Assembly: GCA_003141315.1 (NCBI GenBank)
Contig: PLLP01000002.1
Location: forward strand, 274,338 to 338,337
Reading direction: 5' to 3'
From: Phycisphaerales bacterium
GTDB lineage: Bacteria > Planctomycetota > Phycisphaerae > Sedimentisphaerales > Anaerobacaceae
DNA: 64,000 nt
Every line of letters starts with the position of its first letter. Positions within the stretch are counted from its first letter, which is position 1. Shown one piece after another: positions 50,647 to 59,198 of this stretch. The notes beneath the pieces are model-generated. The model saw only the letters and a program-made list of their open reading frames with translations, ran no database searches and was not told the origin of the DNA. Made by a program: the position numbers and the translations under genes.

Positions 50647-51366
50647 ATGCAGAAGCTTCCAAAGGCAATTGAGTTCAAAGACGGCAGCCCTATCCTGGAT
50701 ATGAAGCAGGTGTGTAAGAGCTATCAGCTTGGCGGTTCAGAGCTGAAAGTGTTGCGGGATATCGACCTTACCATCAAGCATGGGGAATATACCGCGATTA
50801 TGGGGCCCAGCGGCTCCGGCAAATCCACACTTCTGAATATGATTGGCTGCCTCGACAGGCCTACCAACGGAAATTATCTGCTTGGCGGACAGGAAGTTTC
50901 GAGTCTCGATGACGACCAGTTGTCCACGATACGCGGCGCTTATATTGGTTTTATCTTTCAGTCTTTTAATCTTATAGACCAGCTCAACGTGATAGAAAAT
51001 ATCGAAATCCCGATGTATTATCAGGGCGTCAGCGAGCAGGAGAGTTTCAAACGTGCGAGGGAACTGGCAGTTATGGTCGGCCTCGGCGAAAGACTCGAAC
51101 ATAAGCCGAGCGAGCTTTCAGGCGGTCAGCAGCAGCGAGTCGCCATCGCAAGGGCTTTGGTGAATGACCCGCTTATTATTTTGGCGGACGAACCGACGGG
51201 CAATCTCGATTCTGCCAGCGGAAATGAAATTCTCAAAATACTTCTCGATTTACATAAGCAGGGAAAAACACTCATTGTGATTACTCACGATGATGATATA
51301 GCGAAAAGCGCCGAAAGGGTGATACGTCTTTTTGACGGGTATATTCAAAAGCAGGAATATAATTGA
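50647..51366 (+). CDS. MacB/LolD-type ABC transporter ATPase
   Basis: 239 residues from ATG 50647 with AAGGGCGGG ahead; a GTG at 50620 overlaps the adaptor gene. Walker [11 protein letters not shown]-loop [11 protein letters not shown], signature [15 protein letters not shown], Walker [17 protein letters not shown] and the switch His in VITHDDD are intact. Energises the tripartite exporter with the permease encoded 12 bases downstream. LolD/MacB-type ATPases move lipoproteins, peptides or macrolides; the substrate here is unknown. Confidence 0.94.
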   Translation: MQKLPKAIEFKDGSPILDMKQVCKSYQLGGSELKVLRDIDLTIKHGEYTAIMGPSGSGKSTLLNMIGCLDRPTNGNYLLGGQEVSSLDDDQLSTIRGAYIGFIFQSFNLIDQLNVIENIEIPMYYQGVSEQESFKRARELAVMVGLGERLEHKPSELSGGQQQRVAIARALVNDPLIILADEPTGNLDSASGNEILKILLDLHKQGKTLIVITHDDDIAKSAERVIRLFDGYIQKQEYN

Positions 51367-51378
51367 GTCTGACGATTT

Positions 51379-52686
51379 ATGTTTCTATTTCGTTTAAAAC
51401 GCACAATTAGATTGGGAATAAAAAGTCTTTGGATGCACCGGCTGCGTTCAATGCTTACGGTTCTGGGCATTATTTTCGGCGTCTCATCCGTGATTGCAAT
51501 GCTCGCTATCGGCGAAGGGGCCAGTCAGGATGCGCAGGAAAAAATTGCCAGGCTCGGCAGCAGGAATATTATCATAAAAACCACAAAACCACCCGAAGAC
51601 CAGTCAGCAACAGGCCAGCGACAAATGATGAAGGAATACGGCCTTACTTATGCCGATGCCGAGCGATTCCAGGACGGCATTCCGAATGTAAGGATTATTG
51701 TGCCGAGCCGTCGTTTCTCGCAGGAGGCACAATATAGAAATCGCCGCGCCTCAATCGAAATTGTAGGAACTGTTCCCTGGCACCCGGATATCTCCGCTAT
51801 GAAGGTTAAATTCGGCAGGTTCATCGTATCTAATGATATGCAGTATAAAGAGGGGATATGTGTTGTTGACGAACGGGTGGTCAAAGAACTTTTTCGGTTT
51901 GATGAACCAATCGGGCAGAATATAAAGCTGGCCGGCGATTATTACCGTGTGGTCGGTGTTGTCACTGAGCAGTCGAATACGAACACTTCAGGTAATAATT
52001 TTGGTAATCAGAGCGGCGAGGCACCCAAGGCAGGCGGCGCAAAAACAGGCTGCGTTTATATACCTATTACTACTGTTAAAGGAAGGTTCGGTGAAATGTC
52101 CCTGCAGGTTTCCTCAGGTGCAGGCGCTTCCATTGAAAGGGTCGAACTGCAGGAAATTATTGTCCAGGTCCAGCAGGTTGAGGAGGTTATGCCCACAAGG
52201 CAGAACGTCCAGACAATGATGACAAGGTTCCACAAAAAAAATGATTTCGAAATTATCGTGCCTCTCGAACTTATGAAACAGGCGAAGGAAATCCAGCGCA
52301 TCTTCACAATCGTGCTCGGCTCTATCGCCGCCATTTCGCTCATCGTTGGCGGCATCGGTATTATGAACATTATGCTCGCCACCGTTAGCGAGCGGACAAG
52401 AGAAATCGGCATCAGGCGCGCACTCGGCGCGAAAAAGAGAGATATTGTCGTGCAGTTTCTTTCGGAAACGCTGCTCCTTACTTTTATCGGCGGAATTTGC
52501 GGCATCGCCCTCGGTATGGTCATTCCCTATTTCGTGAGCCAGTTCAGCCAGATGAAGACAGTGATTACTTTAAGCTCACTGATTCTGGCATTCGGGATAA
52601 GCGCTATTGTCGGGATAACATTTGGTCTGTATCCGGCCTACCGCGCCGCCAATATGGACCCCATCGAATCCCTTCGCCACGAATAA
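51379..52686 (+). CDS. MacB/FtsX-type ABC transporter permease
   Basis: 435 residues. First helix at ~20-42 (MHRLRSMLTVLGIIFGVSSV), a large periplasmic MacB_PCD domain, then three C-terminal helices starting around residue 300 (IFTIVLGSIAAISLIVGGIG; then the coupling segment ERTREIGIRRALGAKKRDIV). This is the mechanotransmission-type permease (MacB family). Completes the operon TolC-like, adaptor, ATPase, permease. A repeat copy in inverted orientation lies 50 bases after the stop. Confidence 0.93.
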   Translation: MFLFRLKRTIRLGIKSLWMHRLRSMLTVLGIIFGVSSVIAMLAIGEGASQDAQEKIARLGSRNIIIKTTKPPEDQSATGQRQMMKEYGLTYADAERFQDGIPNVRIIVPSRRFSQEAQYRNRRASIEIVGTVPWHPDISAMKVKFGRFIVSNDMQYKEGICVVDERVVKELFRFDEPIGQNIKLAGDYYRVVGVVTEQSNTNTSGNNFGNQSGEAPKAGGAKTGCVYIPITTVKGRFGEMSLQVSSGAGASIERVELQEIIVQVQQVEEVMPTRQNVQTMMTRFHKKNDFEIIVPLELMKQAKEIQRIFTIVLGSIAAISLIVGGIGIMNIMLATVSERTREIGIRRALGAKKRDIVVQFLSETLLLTFIGGICGIALGMVIPYFVSQFSQMKTVITLSSLILAFGISAIVGITFGLYPAYRAANMDPIESLRHE

Positions 52687-52735
52687 TCTCATCGCTCGTG
52701 CCTCGTGTTTTTACGTCCTGTACGCTCCACGCTGC

Positions 52736-52766
52736 ACGTCGAAGATCCGCCATTCGTGTGGCGGGC
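52736..52766. repeat. Inverted exact copy of the repeat at 5034-5064
   Basis: 31 bases identical to the reverse complement of 5034-5064, flanked on both sides by GCTCCACGCTGCACG-like and GCTGCACGC stretches. Lies between the efflux operon and kdsB. Confidence 0.85.
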
Positions 52767-52856
52767 TGCACGCTATTATTTTTTCCATTGACAAGAATCT
52801 GTCTTTTCTTTACTATACAGTCCCGTTAGTTAACTCTGTTGCAAGGAAGCTAAACC

Positions 52857-53687
52857 GTGAAAATTGTTGTTTGTATCCCTGCTCGTTTCGCTTCGACAAG
52901 ATTTCCCGCAAAGGTTCTCGCTAAAGATACCGGCAAATTTCTCGTTCAGCACGTCTGGGAGCGGGCCTGCCTCGCTAAATTGCCGCAAAAGGTAATTATC
53001 GCTACCGATGATAGCCGGGTCGTTGATGCCGCCAAGTCTTTCGGCGCAGAAGCTATTTTGACCAGTCCGGATTGTGCGAGCGGCACCGACCGCATCGCCG
53101 ACGCGGTAAAAAAACTATCCCCTGTCCCCTATCCCCTAAACCCTGATGATATCGTTATCAATCTTCAGGGCGATGAACCTGAAATTGAGCCGTCGAGCAT
53201 AGATTGCCTGGCGAAACTTATGCTGGATAATCCTGATTACCAGATGGGGACTCTCGCTGCCCCGTTCCAAAACAAAGAGCAAATCGCCGACCCCAGCATT
53301 GTTAAGGTCATAATTGCGTCAGTATCGGAGCAAATCGGAACAACGCAACAGAGCCGCGAGCGTAAGCGAGCGGGTTTCGCACTATACTTTTCCCGTTCGG
53401 TGATTCCTTACGACAGGCATTCCGCCGGCATAGGCCCGGTCGAAAATTATCTGCGGCATCTCGGCATTTACGCTTATCGCAAGGATTTTTTGCTTAAGAT
53501 AACAAAACTATCGCCCTCGATGCTCGAAAAGATGGAATCTCTCGAACAGTTGCGTGTAATTGAAAATGGCTATAAAATACTTGTCGGCGTCGTCGAAAAA
53601 GCATCCAGCGGAATCGACACTCCCGACCAATACGCCGACTTCGTCGAGCGCTACAAGAAAGCCACAGAGAAAAAAGTTAAAAAATAA
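52857..53687 (+). CDS. kdsB: 3-deoxy-manno-octulosonate cytidylyltransferase (CMP-Kdo synthetase)
   Basis: 276 residues with a GTG start, about 25 longer than the usual ~250. KIVVCIPARFASTRFPAKVL is the KdsB start; ILTSPDCASGTDRIADAV and VINLQGDEPEIEP carry the CTP-binding motifs. It activates Kdo for lipopolysaccharide, implying a Kdo-containing outer membrane. Two oddities: between VKVII and FALYFSR (normally a few residues) about 16 extra residues (SVSEQIGTTQQSRERKRAG) are encoded by DNA holding the dispersed palindrome at 53354-53373, and the C-terminal ATEKKVKK is encoded by a CACAGAG-type repeat. The gene may have acquired both in frame. Confidence 0.95.
   Translation: MKIVVCIPARFASTRFPAKVLAKDTGKFLVQHVWERACLAKLPQKVIIATDDSRVVDAAKSFGAEAILTSPDCASGTDRIADAVKKLSPVPYPLNPDDIVINLQGDEPEIEPSSIDCLAKLMLDNPDYQMGTLAAPFQNKEQIADPSIVKVIIASVSEQIGTTQQSRERKRAGFALYFSRSVIPYDRHSAGIGPVENYLRHLGIYAYRKDFLLKITKLSPSMLEKMESLEQLRVIENGYKILVGVVEKASSGIDTPDQYADFVERYKKATEKKVKK
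53354..53373. repeat. CCGCGAGCGTAAGCGAGCGG palindromic repeat inside kdsB
   Basis: CCGC and GCGG ends with GAGC units in between, encoding SRERKRAG in the kdsB frame. The same repeat is familiar from other planctomycete genomes as an intergenic element. It lies in the inserted part of KdsB. Confidence 0.7.
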
Positions 53688-53690
53688 TTA

Positions 53691-53719
53691 AGCCACAGAG
53701 AGCACAGAGGCCACAGAGA
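53691..53719. repeat. CCACAGAG repeat, left copy flanking the FRG gene
   Basis: Two CCACAGAG units around a GCACAGAG unit. A related unit at 53661 lies inside the 3' end of kdsB. The inverted partner is at 54577-54605, with three mismatches in 29 bases. Confidence 0.8.
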
Positions 53720-53723
53720 AAAA

Positions 53724-54551
53724 ATGGATTTTAGTTGTGAAGTGAACAATACGATGGAAGAGCCGATAAAGATCGAATCTTGGGAGAAATTCGAAGAGGA
53801 ATTAGTAAGAATAAATAAGCGGACCAAGGTGCTGAAACAAGAACGTAAGTTGGACTCCCCAGATTATCCCCTTTATAGAGGGATAAGTGATTCCAGACAT
53901 CATCTGGAATCAACCCTCGATAGGATAAGAAAAGGGATGTATCTTTCCGAATACCGTGAGATAATAAAAAGTGTTTACAAACACGTTGCTACCTGTACCG
54001 GCGGGAAATGGAATCTGGAAACTGAGGAACCAAAGGTATTCGCCGGAAGAATTTTTGATTTGCCGATACCGACTTATGAATTTATGGCATACTTAAGACA
54101 CAATGAATTTCCCAGTCCTTTAATTGACTGGACCAAGTCGCCATACATAGCCGCTTATTTCGCTTTTAGAAAAATACGTCCTGAAACAGAATATGTCTCA
54201 ATTTTTGTGCATATGGGGAAGTATTTTTGTGGGCAACAACTGTGTATAGGGCTTATGGGCCCTACTATAGCAACAGATCGTAAACATTATCTACAGCGAA
54301 GTGAATATTCGATTTGTTTTAATCATCAAGGAAAGGAAATATGCTTTGCTAATCACGAAGATGTTGTAAAAGATGGGGAAGGGAAAGACATTCTGATTAA
54401 ATATAAAATTCCTGTGTCAGAGCGACAGAAGTTTCTTGGGAAATTAGATTCAATGAATATTACGGCGTACTCGCTATTCGGTTCGGAACCGAGTCTTATG
54501 GAGACGTTAGCTTTGCGCGAAATTATACTTGAACAGAAAAATGTCTTTTAA
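53724..54551 (+). CDS. FRG domain-containing protein
   Basis: 275 residues. YPLYRGISDSRHHLESTLDR holds the Arg-Gly core; LRHNEFPSPLIDWTKSPYIA then AYFAF is the second conserved FRG block. The start ATG 53724 touches the left repeat; ATG 53754 is an alternative. FRG-domain proteins have no firm biochemical role but occur often in defence-associated and mobile contexts. It stands alone between kdsB and pyrG, with inverted CACAGAG repeats on both sides, as if it had been carried in as a unit. A/T content is higher than in kdsB and pyrG. Confidence 0.82.
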   Translation: MDFSCEVNNTMEEPIKIESWEKFEEELVRINKRTKVLKQERKLDSPDYPLYRGISDSRHHLESTLDRIRKGMYLSEYREIIKSVYKHVATCTGGKWNLETEEPKVFAGRIFDLPIPTYEFMAYLRHNEFPSPLIDWTKSPYIAAYFAFRKIRPETEYVSIFVHMGKYFCGQQLCIGLMGPTIATDRKHYLQRSEYSICFNHQGKEICFANHEDVVKDGEGKDILIKYKIPVSERQKFLGKLDSMNITAYSLFGSEPSLMETLALREIILEQKNVF

Positions 54552-54576
54552 CCAAAAAAATATGAATAGAAAATTA

Positions 54577-54605
54577 TCTCTGTGTGCTCTGTGTTCTCTG
54601 TGGCT
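54577..54605. repeat. CCACAGAG repeat, right inverted copy flanking the FRG gene
   Basis: Inverted relative to 53691-53719 with three mismatches. Further TCTGTGGC units follow at about 54650 and 54752, and an ATCTGTGTTAATC unit at 54699-54725, also seen at 30117-30145. Confidence 0.8.
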
Positions 54606-54615
54606 AAAATAAAAA

Positions 54616-54634
54616 CCCGCCGTGAAACGGCGGG
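54616..54634 (-). terminator. Strong hairpin between the FRG gene and pyrG
   Basis: CCCGCCGT (54616-54623), loop GAA, ACGGCGGG (54627-54634). The A-run before it gives a T-run on the minus strand, so it would end minus-strand transcripts best; on the plus strand it is a stem without a T-run. It may still help end FRG transcription before pyrG. Confidence 0.55.
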
Positions 54635-54777
54635 CTAAATAAATATGAACTCTGTGGCTTAATTAGTTGTTAGTCGTTAGTATTTAGTTATAAAAAAATC
54701 TGTGTTAATCAGTGTAATCTGTGGCTAAAAAAATAAATATGTTTATTCTCTGTGGCATTATAAGATGGGATTAAAAT

Positions 54778-56553
54778 ATGGCAAAAGATAATGAATTGCT
54801 GGCGTCGGTAAGCGATGCGTCGATTGAAAGCGAGTTTTTCTCGCCGTTTCCGCCGGGCTATAAAAAGGGCAAGACCAAATACTGCGTTGTTGTCGGAACT
54901 GTTATGAGCGGCCTGGGCAAGGGCATTTTCTCGTCCTGCCTTGCGAAACTTATGCAGGATAAAGGCCTAAAAGTCGCCCCCATCAAGCTCGAAGGCTATC
55001 TCAATATCGATTCCGGCACACTCAATCCGTTCCGCCACGGCGAGGTCTTCGTTCTCGACGACGGCATGGAATGCGATATGGACCTCGGTACTTACGAGCG
55101 GATGCTCGATTTGGATTTAACGAAAGATAACTTCACCACCAGCGGCCAAATCTTCAGCACCGTTTTGAACAAGGAACGCCACGGCGATTATCTCGGCCGC
55201 GACGTCCAGATGATTCCGCACGTGACCGGCGAAGTGAAACTCAAATTGCGAACTCTCGCCCAGAAAAGCGGCGCAGACATTGTCTTTGTCGAAATCGGCG
55301 GTACGGTCGGCGACCTCGAAAACGCCTACTTCATCGAGGCGATGCGCGAGCTCGCCTACGAGGAAGGCCAGAACAGCTGCTGCTTCGTTGCGCTTACGTA
55401 TATCCTCGAACCAAAAACGCTCGGCGAGCAGAAATCCAAAGCCGCCCAGCTTGGCATAAAGCAGCTCCTCCAGCTCGGCATCCAGCCGGAAATCATCGCC
55501 TGCCGGGCGACAAGCCCCGTAAGCGAAAAGGTTCGGCAGAAAATCAGCCTTTACAGCAACGTGCCTTTCGAGCGGGTCTTTTCCATGAGCGATTCACCCA
55601 GCATTTATACCATACCTGCGGGATTGCGCGATTCCGGCATCGATTTTGGCGTCCTGCGTCTGTTGAAAATTGAAGACCGCATCGACCTTCGCCACGAGCG
55701 CAAGGCCTGGGCTAAATGGTGCGATTTTACTGACAGAATCGGAACCGCAAAGCGGGAAGTCGTCATCGGCGTCACCGGCAAATACACCACCGTACGCGAC
55801 AGCTATGCCTCCATCATCAATGCCCTCGAACACGCCGGCATCGCGCTCGGGTGCAATGTCAAAATCAAATGGATTGAAACGTCATCCGTTAATGACGCCA
55901 ACGTCGCAGGCGAGCTCAGCGATGTTGACGGCATAATTGTGCCGGGCGGTTTCGGCACACGCGGCGCAGAAGGCAAAATCGCCTGCATTAAATTCGCCAG
56001 AGAGCATCGCCTGCCGTATCTTGGCCTGTGCTTCGGTTTCCAGATGGCGGTTATCGAATTTGCACGCAACGTCTGCGGCCTGAAAAATGCCAACAGCACC
56101 GAAGTTGACCCCCGCAGCACACTGCCGGTAATCGACGTCCTGCCTGAGCAGAAAAAAATCGAAGGGCTCGGCGGAAATATGAGGCTCGGCGGAAGAGATG
56201 TGGAAATAAAACCTGATACAATTGCATGGGAACTTTTCGGTAAAGCCTCTTCCGTGCGGCTTCGCTTCAGGCATCGTTATGAAGTGATCCCATCTTATAT
56301 CGAGCAGTTCGAAAAAGCCGGCATGATTTTTTCCGGAAAGGCCCCCAATCACCCGATTATGCAGATTCTCGAACTCCCCTCGCATCCGTTCTTTATCGGC
56401 ACACAGGCACATCCCTGCCTTACTTCGCGGCCGCTCAGGCCTTCGCCTCCATTTGCGGGTCTTGTTGCCGCTGCTTTGCAGAAACGTTTTCCCGCCGACA
56501 ACCTGCCCGACCCGGTAAAAGCCGTCCAGAAAATATATACCTATAATCCGTGA
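54778..56553 (+). CDS. pyrG: CTP synthase with altered glutaminase triad
   Basis: 591 residues, longer than the usual 535-555 through an N-terminal extension (~30 residues before KYCVVVGTVMSGLGKGIF). The synthase domain has the P-loop GTVMSGLGKG and EIGGTVGDLENAYFIEAMRE. In the C-terminal glutaminase domain the nucleophile is Cys418 (LGLCFGFQ) and His545 is present in QAHPCLTSRP, but residue 547 is Cys where HPE normally gives the third catalytic residue, Glu. The enzyme should still make CTP from UTP, perhaps favouring ammonia or using another acid. Adjacency to kdsB, split by the FRG gene, is a common arrangement. Confidence 0.95.
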   Translation: MAKDNELLASVSDASIESEFFSPFPPGYKKGKTKYCVVVGTVMSGLGKGIFSSCLAKLMQDKGLKVAPIKLEGYLNIDSGTLNPFRHGEVFVLDDGMECDMDLGTYERMLDLDLTKDNFTTSGQIFSTVLNKERHGDYLGRDVQMIPHVTGEVKLKLRTLAQKSGADIVFVEIGGTVGDLENAYFIEAMRELAYEEGQNSCCFVALTYILEPKTLGEQKSKAAQLGIKQLLQLGIQPEIIACRATSPVSEKVRQKISLYSNVPFERVFSMSDSPSIYTIPAGLRDSGIDFGVLRLLKIEDRIDLRHERKAWAKWCDFTDRIGTAKREVVIGVTGKYTTVRDSYASIINALEHAGIALGCNVKIKWIETSSVNDANVAGELSDVDGIIVPGGFGTRGAEGKIACIKFAREHRLPYLGLCFGFQMAVIEFARNVCGLKNANSTEVDPRSTLPVIDVLPEQKKIEGLGGNMRLGGRDVEIKPDTIAWELFGKASSVRLRFRHRYEVIPSYIEQFEKAGMIFSGKAPNHPIMQILELPSHPFFIGTQAHPCLTSRPLRPSPPFAGLVAAALQKRFPADNLPDPVKAVQKIYTYNP

Positions 56554-56655
56554 TCCATCGTTTGCGATTCGCGGCTAAATGTTCGTCGAACGATTTTCTT
56601 AAGGCATAATTGATAATTCTAAGATTTCTCTACGCTATACGCTGTCCGCTAATCT

Positions 56656-57090
56656 CTACTGCGGTTTATTGGGTTCCTTCATCTGGTCTATTTGTTTTTG
56701 AAGCTCTTCAATTTTAATCATCATCTCGATATTTTCCTGAAATGCCTTCGATGCCTCATCGCCTATTTCGTCCAGAGTTTTATCCTTGTCAATTATCGCC
56801 AAATCTTTGTCGCTCAGGCATTTGTCGAGCGATGCTTTAAGCTCCTGTATTTGCTTGTCCTTGTCAGCCATCTGTTTTTTCAGTTCGATATTTTCTGTCG
56901 CCAGTATGCCGGCCGGCTTGCTGCCCGTTTTCCCGGCTTCTGATTTAACAAACACCGGCTTGCCGGTCTTGTCTTTTGTAATCGAGCCTTTCTGCTTGAT
57001 GGCCGTCTTCTCCTGACAGCCGGATATAACTAAAAGCACAAGCGCCCCGCTTACAGCCAGAATTAAAATTTTTCCAATTCCCTTTCTCAT
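56656..57090 (-). CDS. Small coiled-coil lipoprotein
   Basis: 144 residues from ATG 57090 (AAAGGA ribosome site). Signal with lipobox VISGC (MRKGIGKILILAVSGALVLL then VISGC). After a charged stretch (KQKGSITKDKTGKPVFVKSE) comes a coiled coil (~residues 65-135, ENIELKKQMADKDKQIQELK onward). Convergent with pyrG. Could act as a periplasmic spacer or binding protein; function unknown. Confidence 0.75.
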   Translation of the reverse strand: MRKGIGKILILAVSGALVLLVISGCQEKTAIKQKGSITKDKTGKPVFVKSEAGKTGSKPAGILATENIELKKQMADKDKQIQELKASLDKCLSDKDLAIIDKDKTLDEIGDEASKAFQENIEMMIKIEELQKQIDQMKEPNKPQ

Positions 57091-57213
57091 ATTTTTTATC
57101 CTTTCAAATCGCCTTGTCTTTTTCTGCGGTAATCGCAACACTTGTTGCAGGTAGAAAATCCAATATCCTTATGTTTAATATATCAATATAAAAATTACAG
57201 TCAAGCCCGAATG

Positions 57214-58095
57214 CTATTCGAACAAAACGCCGAGTCTTTTTTTGACCGCCTTTTTTATCTGCTCTTCTTTTATCCAGACCGCCAGTTGCAGGCTCTTTCT
57301 GCATCCGCATCCGCTATCCGCAATTTCCTCATTCCGCCTGTGGCGGACCAGCACATGGCGTACAAGCTCCATACAATTTTGCGAGGCTGTATTTAGATTG
57401 CCGATAATCTCCCGCAGGAGTGTCTGCTTATCCATCGCTCTCTTTCCTCGCCAGCAGTCGAAATCGCTCACCAGCGCGATAAGCGCATAGCAAATCTGCG
57501 CCTCCCTCGCGAGTTTCGCCTCCGGCATCGCCGTCATCCCGATTAAATCGCCGCCCCAGCCTTTGTGCATTAGCGATTCCGCCCTCGTAGAAAATTGCGG
57601 CCCTTCCATACAAACGTAAGTTCCTTTCGGGTGAACTTTGACGCCGATATTTCTGCCGGCCTTTACGATAAGCCCGCTTAACCGCCCGCATACAGGCTCG
57701 CTCATCTCGCAGTGAACCGCGCCGAAGCCGGCGAAAAAACTATTCTGCCTCTTATAGGTCTTGTCGATAATCTGGTCCACAACCACCAGCTCTGCCGGTT
57801 TAATCTCTTCGCGAAGCGAGCCTACCGCACAGGTGCTGATAATCGTGCGAACCCCGATTTTTTTTAACGCAAAAATGTTGGCGGCAAAAGGCACTTCGCT
57901 CGGCCCGAATTTATGACCCCGCCCGTGCCGGTTGATAAAGGCAATCTTTCTTTTTCCGAATGTGCCTACCATGATATCGTTGCTCGGTTTCCCGAAGGGA
58001 GTTGAAATCTTTTTGATTTGCACGTCCTTTATTTGTTCCGCCAGTGCATCGCCCAGCCCCGAACCCCCGATAATTCCTACCAGTTCTTTTGTCAT
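57214..58095 (-). CDS. mtnP: 5'-methylthioadenosine/purine nucleoside phosphorylase family
   Basis: 293 residues. VGIIGGSGLGDALAEQIKDV, INRHGRGHKFGPSEVPFAAN (~residues 53-72), YVCMEGPQFSTRAES and DLIGMTAMPEAKLAREAQIC are the MTAP blocks, including phosphate-binding Ser and Arg-His. Converts methylthioadenosine (a by-product of polyamine synthesis) plus phosphate to adenine and methylthioribose phosphate; a methylthioinosine or general PNP activity is not excluded. Near the C-terminus RHVLVRHRRNEEI overlaps a TCCGCCTGTGGCGGA palindrome (57333-57347), a possible in-frame repeat, followed by a Cys-rich GCGCRKS stretch unusual for the family. Confidence 0.9.
   Translation of the reverse strand: MTKELVGIIGGSGLGDALAEQIKDVQIKKISTPFGKPSNDIMVGTFGKRKIAFINRHGRGHKFGPSEVPFAANIFALKKIGVRTIISTCAVGSLREEIKPAELVVVDQIIDKTYKRQNSFFAGFGAVHCEMSEPVCGRLSGLIVKAGRNIGVKVHPKGTYVCMEGPQFSTRAESLMHKGWGGDLIGMTAMPEAKLAREAQICYALIALVSDFDCWRGKRAMDKQTLLREIIGNLNTASQNCMELVRHVLVRHRRNEEIADSGCGCRKSLQLAVWIKEEQIKKAVKKRLGVLFE
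57333..57347. repeat. TCCGCCTGTGGCGGA palindrome inside the mtnP-like gene
   Basis: Perfect 6-base arms with a TGT spacer. Encodes VRHRRN on the minus strand without breaking the frame. Same core as several intergenic copies in the window. Confidence 0.65.
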
Positions 58096-58220
58096 ACAAA
58101 ACTCCTTGAATAAACCGATTGTATAATAATCAATCGCGCCCCGTTTTACAACCGCAGGATGACTTTTCCGGATAAAATTGTTATAATTATCTCATTAGCC
58201 GTTTTTACAGGATAACGATA

Positions 58221-59174
58221 TTGAATTTGACTAATCAAATTAAACAAAAGGCGCTCGAAATCGGCTTTGACCTGGTGGGCATCACAACCGCCGGGCCGTT
58301 GAAGCCGCAGGAAGTTTCTTTCTTCAAGCAATGGCTCGACAAAGGCCTCGCTGCGCAAATGAACTTTTTTCATAAAAATTTCGATAAGCGTATTAACCCT
58401 TCTCTTCTGCTCGAGGGCGGAAAATCGATTATCGTTGTCGCAGTAAATTACAAACCGCCGGTCTCACAGAGCATCCCTCCGCAATATCCTGTCGGCCGAA
58501 TTGCTTCTTTCGCCCAATACGAGGATTACCACACATTTATAGAGAGAAACCTGCAGAAACTTGCCGACTTTATTGCATCCATCGCCGGCGAAAACCATAA
58601 ATTCAAAATCTGCGTCGATTCTGCTCCCGTTGCGGAGAAAGCAATCGCCGCCCGTGCCGGTCTCGGCTTCATCGGGAAAAATCACCTGCTCATAAATCCT
58701 CTGCTTGGCCCGCAGCTTCTCCTCGGCGAAATCATCACGACAATCACCCTCGAACCTGATACCCCTATACCTGCCGGCTGCGGCAATTGCGATAAATGTA
58801 TAAAGAGCTGCCCAACCGGCGCATTGCAGCCCGAAGGCCTCTTCGATGCCAATAAATGCATCAGTTATCTTACAATAGAATACAAGTCCGACATTCCAGA
58901 CCAAATTACTCCTAAAATCGGCGACCGCCTTTTCGGCTGCGATGAATGTATCCTCGCCTGCCCGTTTCAGAAAATCGCACCAGTCTGCCGAAACAAAAAT
59001 TTCAAATTTTATCCCGAAAGGGCCTGTTGTGACCTTTCTGAAATCCTGAAAATGAAACAGAGCGATTTTGATGAAAGATTTGCCGGCTCTGCTGTTGAGC
59101 GTATCGGCCTTGAAAGACTCAAAAGAAATGCTAAAATCTGCCTTCAGAATAAAGACAATAAATCTGTGCTTTAG
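58221..59174 (+). CDS. queG: Epoxyqueuosine reductase QueG
   Basis: 317 residues with a TTG start (AGGATAACGATA ahead). IKQKALEIGFDLVGITTAGP is the QueG start; the two [4Fe-4S] sets are CGNCDKCIKSCPTGAL (~residues 192-207) and CDECILACPFQKIAPVC (~237-253), with the B12-binding core between (ICVDSAPVAEKAIAARAGLG). It reduces epoxyqueuosine to queuosine in tRNA using cobalamin. Shorter than many QueG proteins because the C-terminal HEAT extension is absent, which is common outside proteobacteria. Followed by a membrane protein gene 24 bases later. Confidence 0.95.
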   Translation: MNLTNQIKQKALEIGFDLVGITTAGPLKPQEVSFFKQWLDKGLAAQMNFFHKNFDKRINPSLLLEGGKSIIVVAVNYKPPVSQSIPPQYPVGRIASFAQYEDYHTFIERNLQKLADFIASIAGENHKFKICVDSAPVAEKAIAARAGLGFIGKNHLLINPLLGPQLLLGEIITTITLEPDTPIPAGCGNCDKCIKSCPTGALQPEGLFDANKCISYLTIEYKSDIPDQITPKIGDRLFGCDECILACPFQKIAPVCRNKNFKFYPERACCDLSEILKMKQSDFDERFAGSAVERIGLERLKRNAKICLQNKDNKSVL

Positions 59175-59198
59175 CGGATACCTTACAGGCAGCCTGGT

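Noticed and set aside
33130-51381. Shared TCTGACGATTTATG start context of the dus (33141) and permease (51379) genes
   Set aside because: Fourteen identical bases at two starts are curious, but there is no third case and no known signal, so it may be chance.
53661-54760. CACAGAG units as a CRISPR array
   Set aside because: The units are too short, irregularly spaced, and lack constant-length spacers or cas genes.
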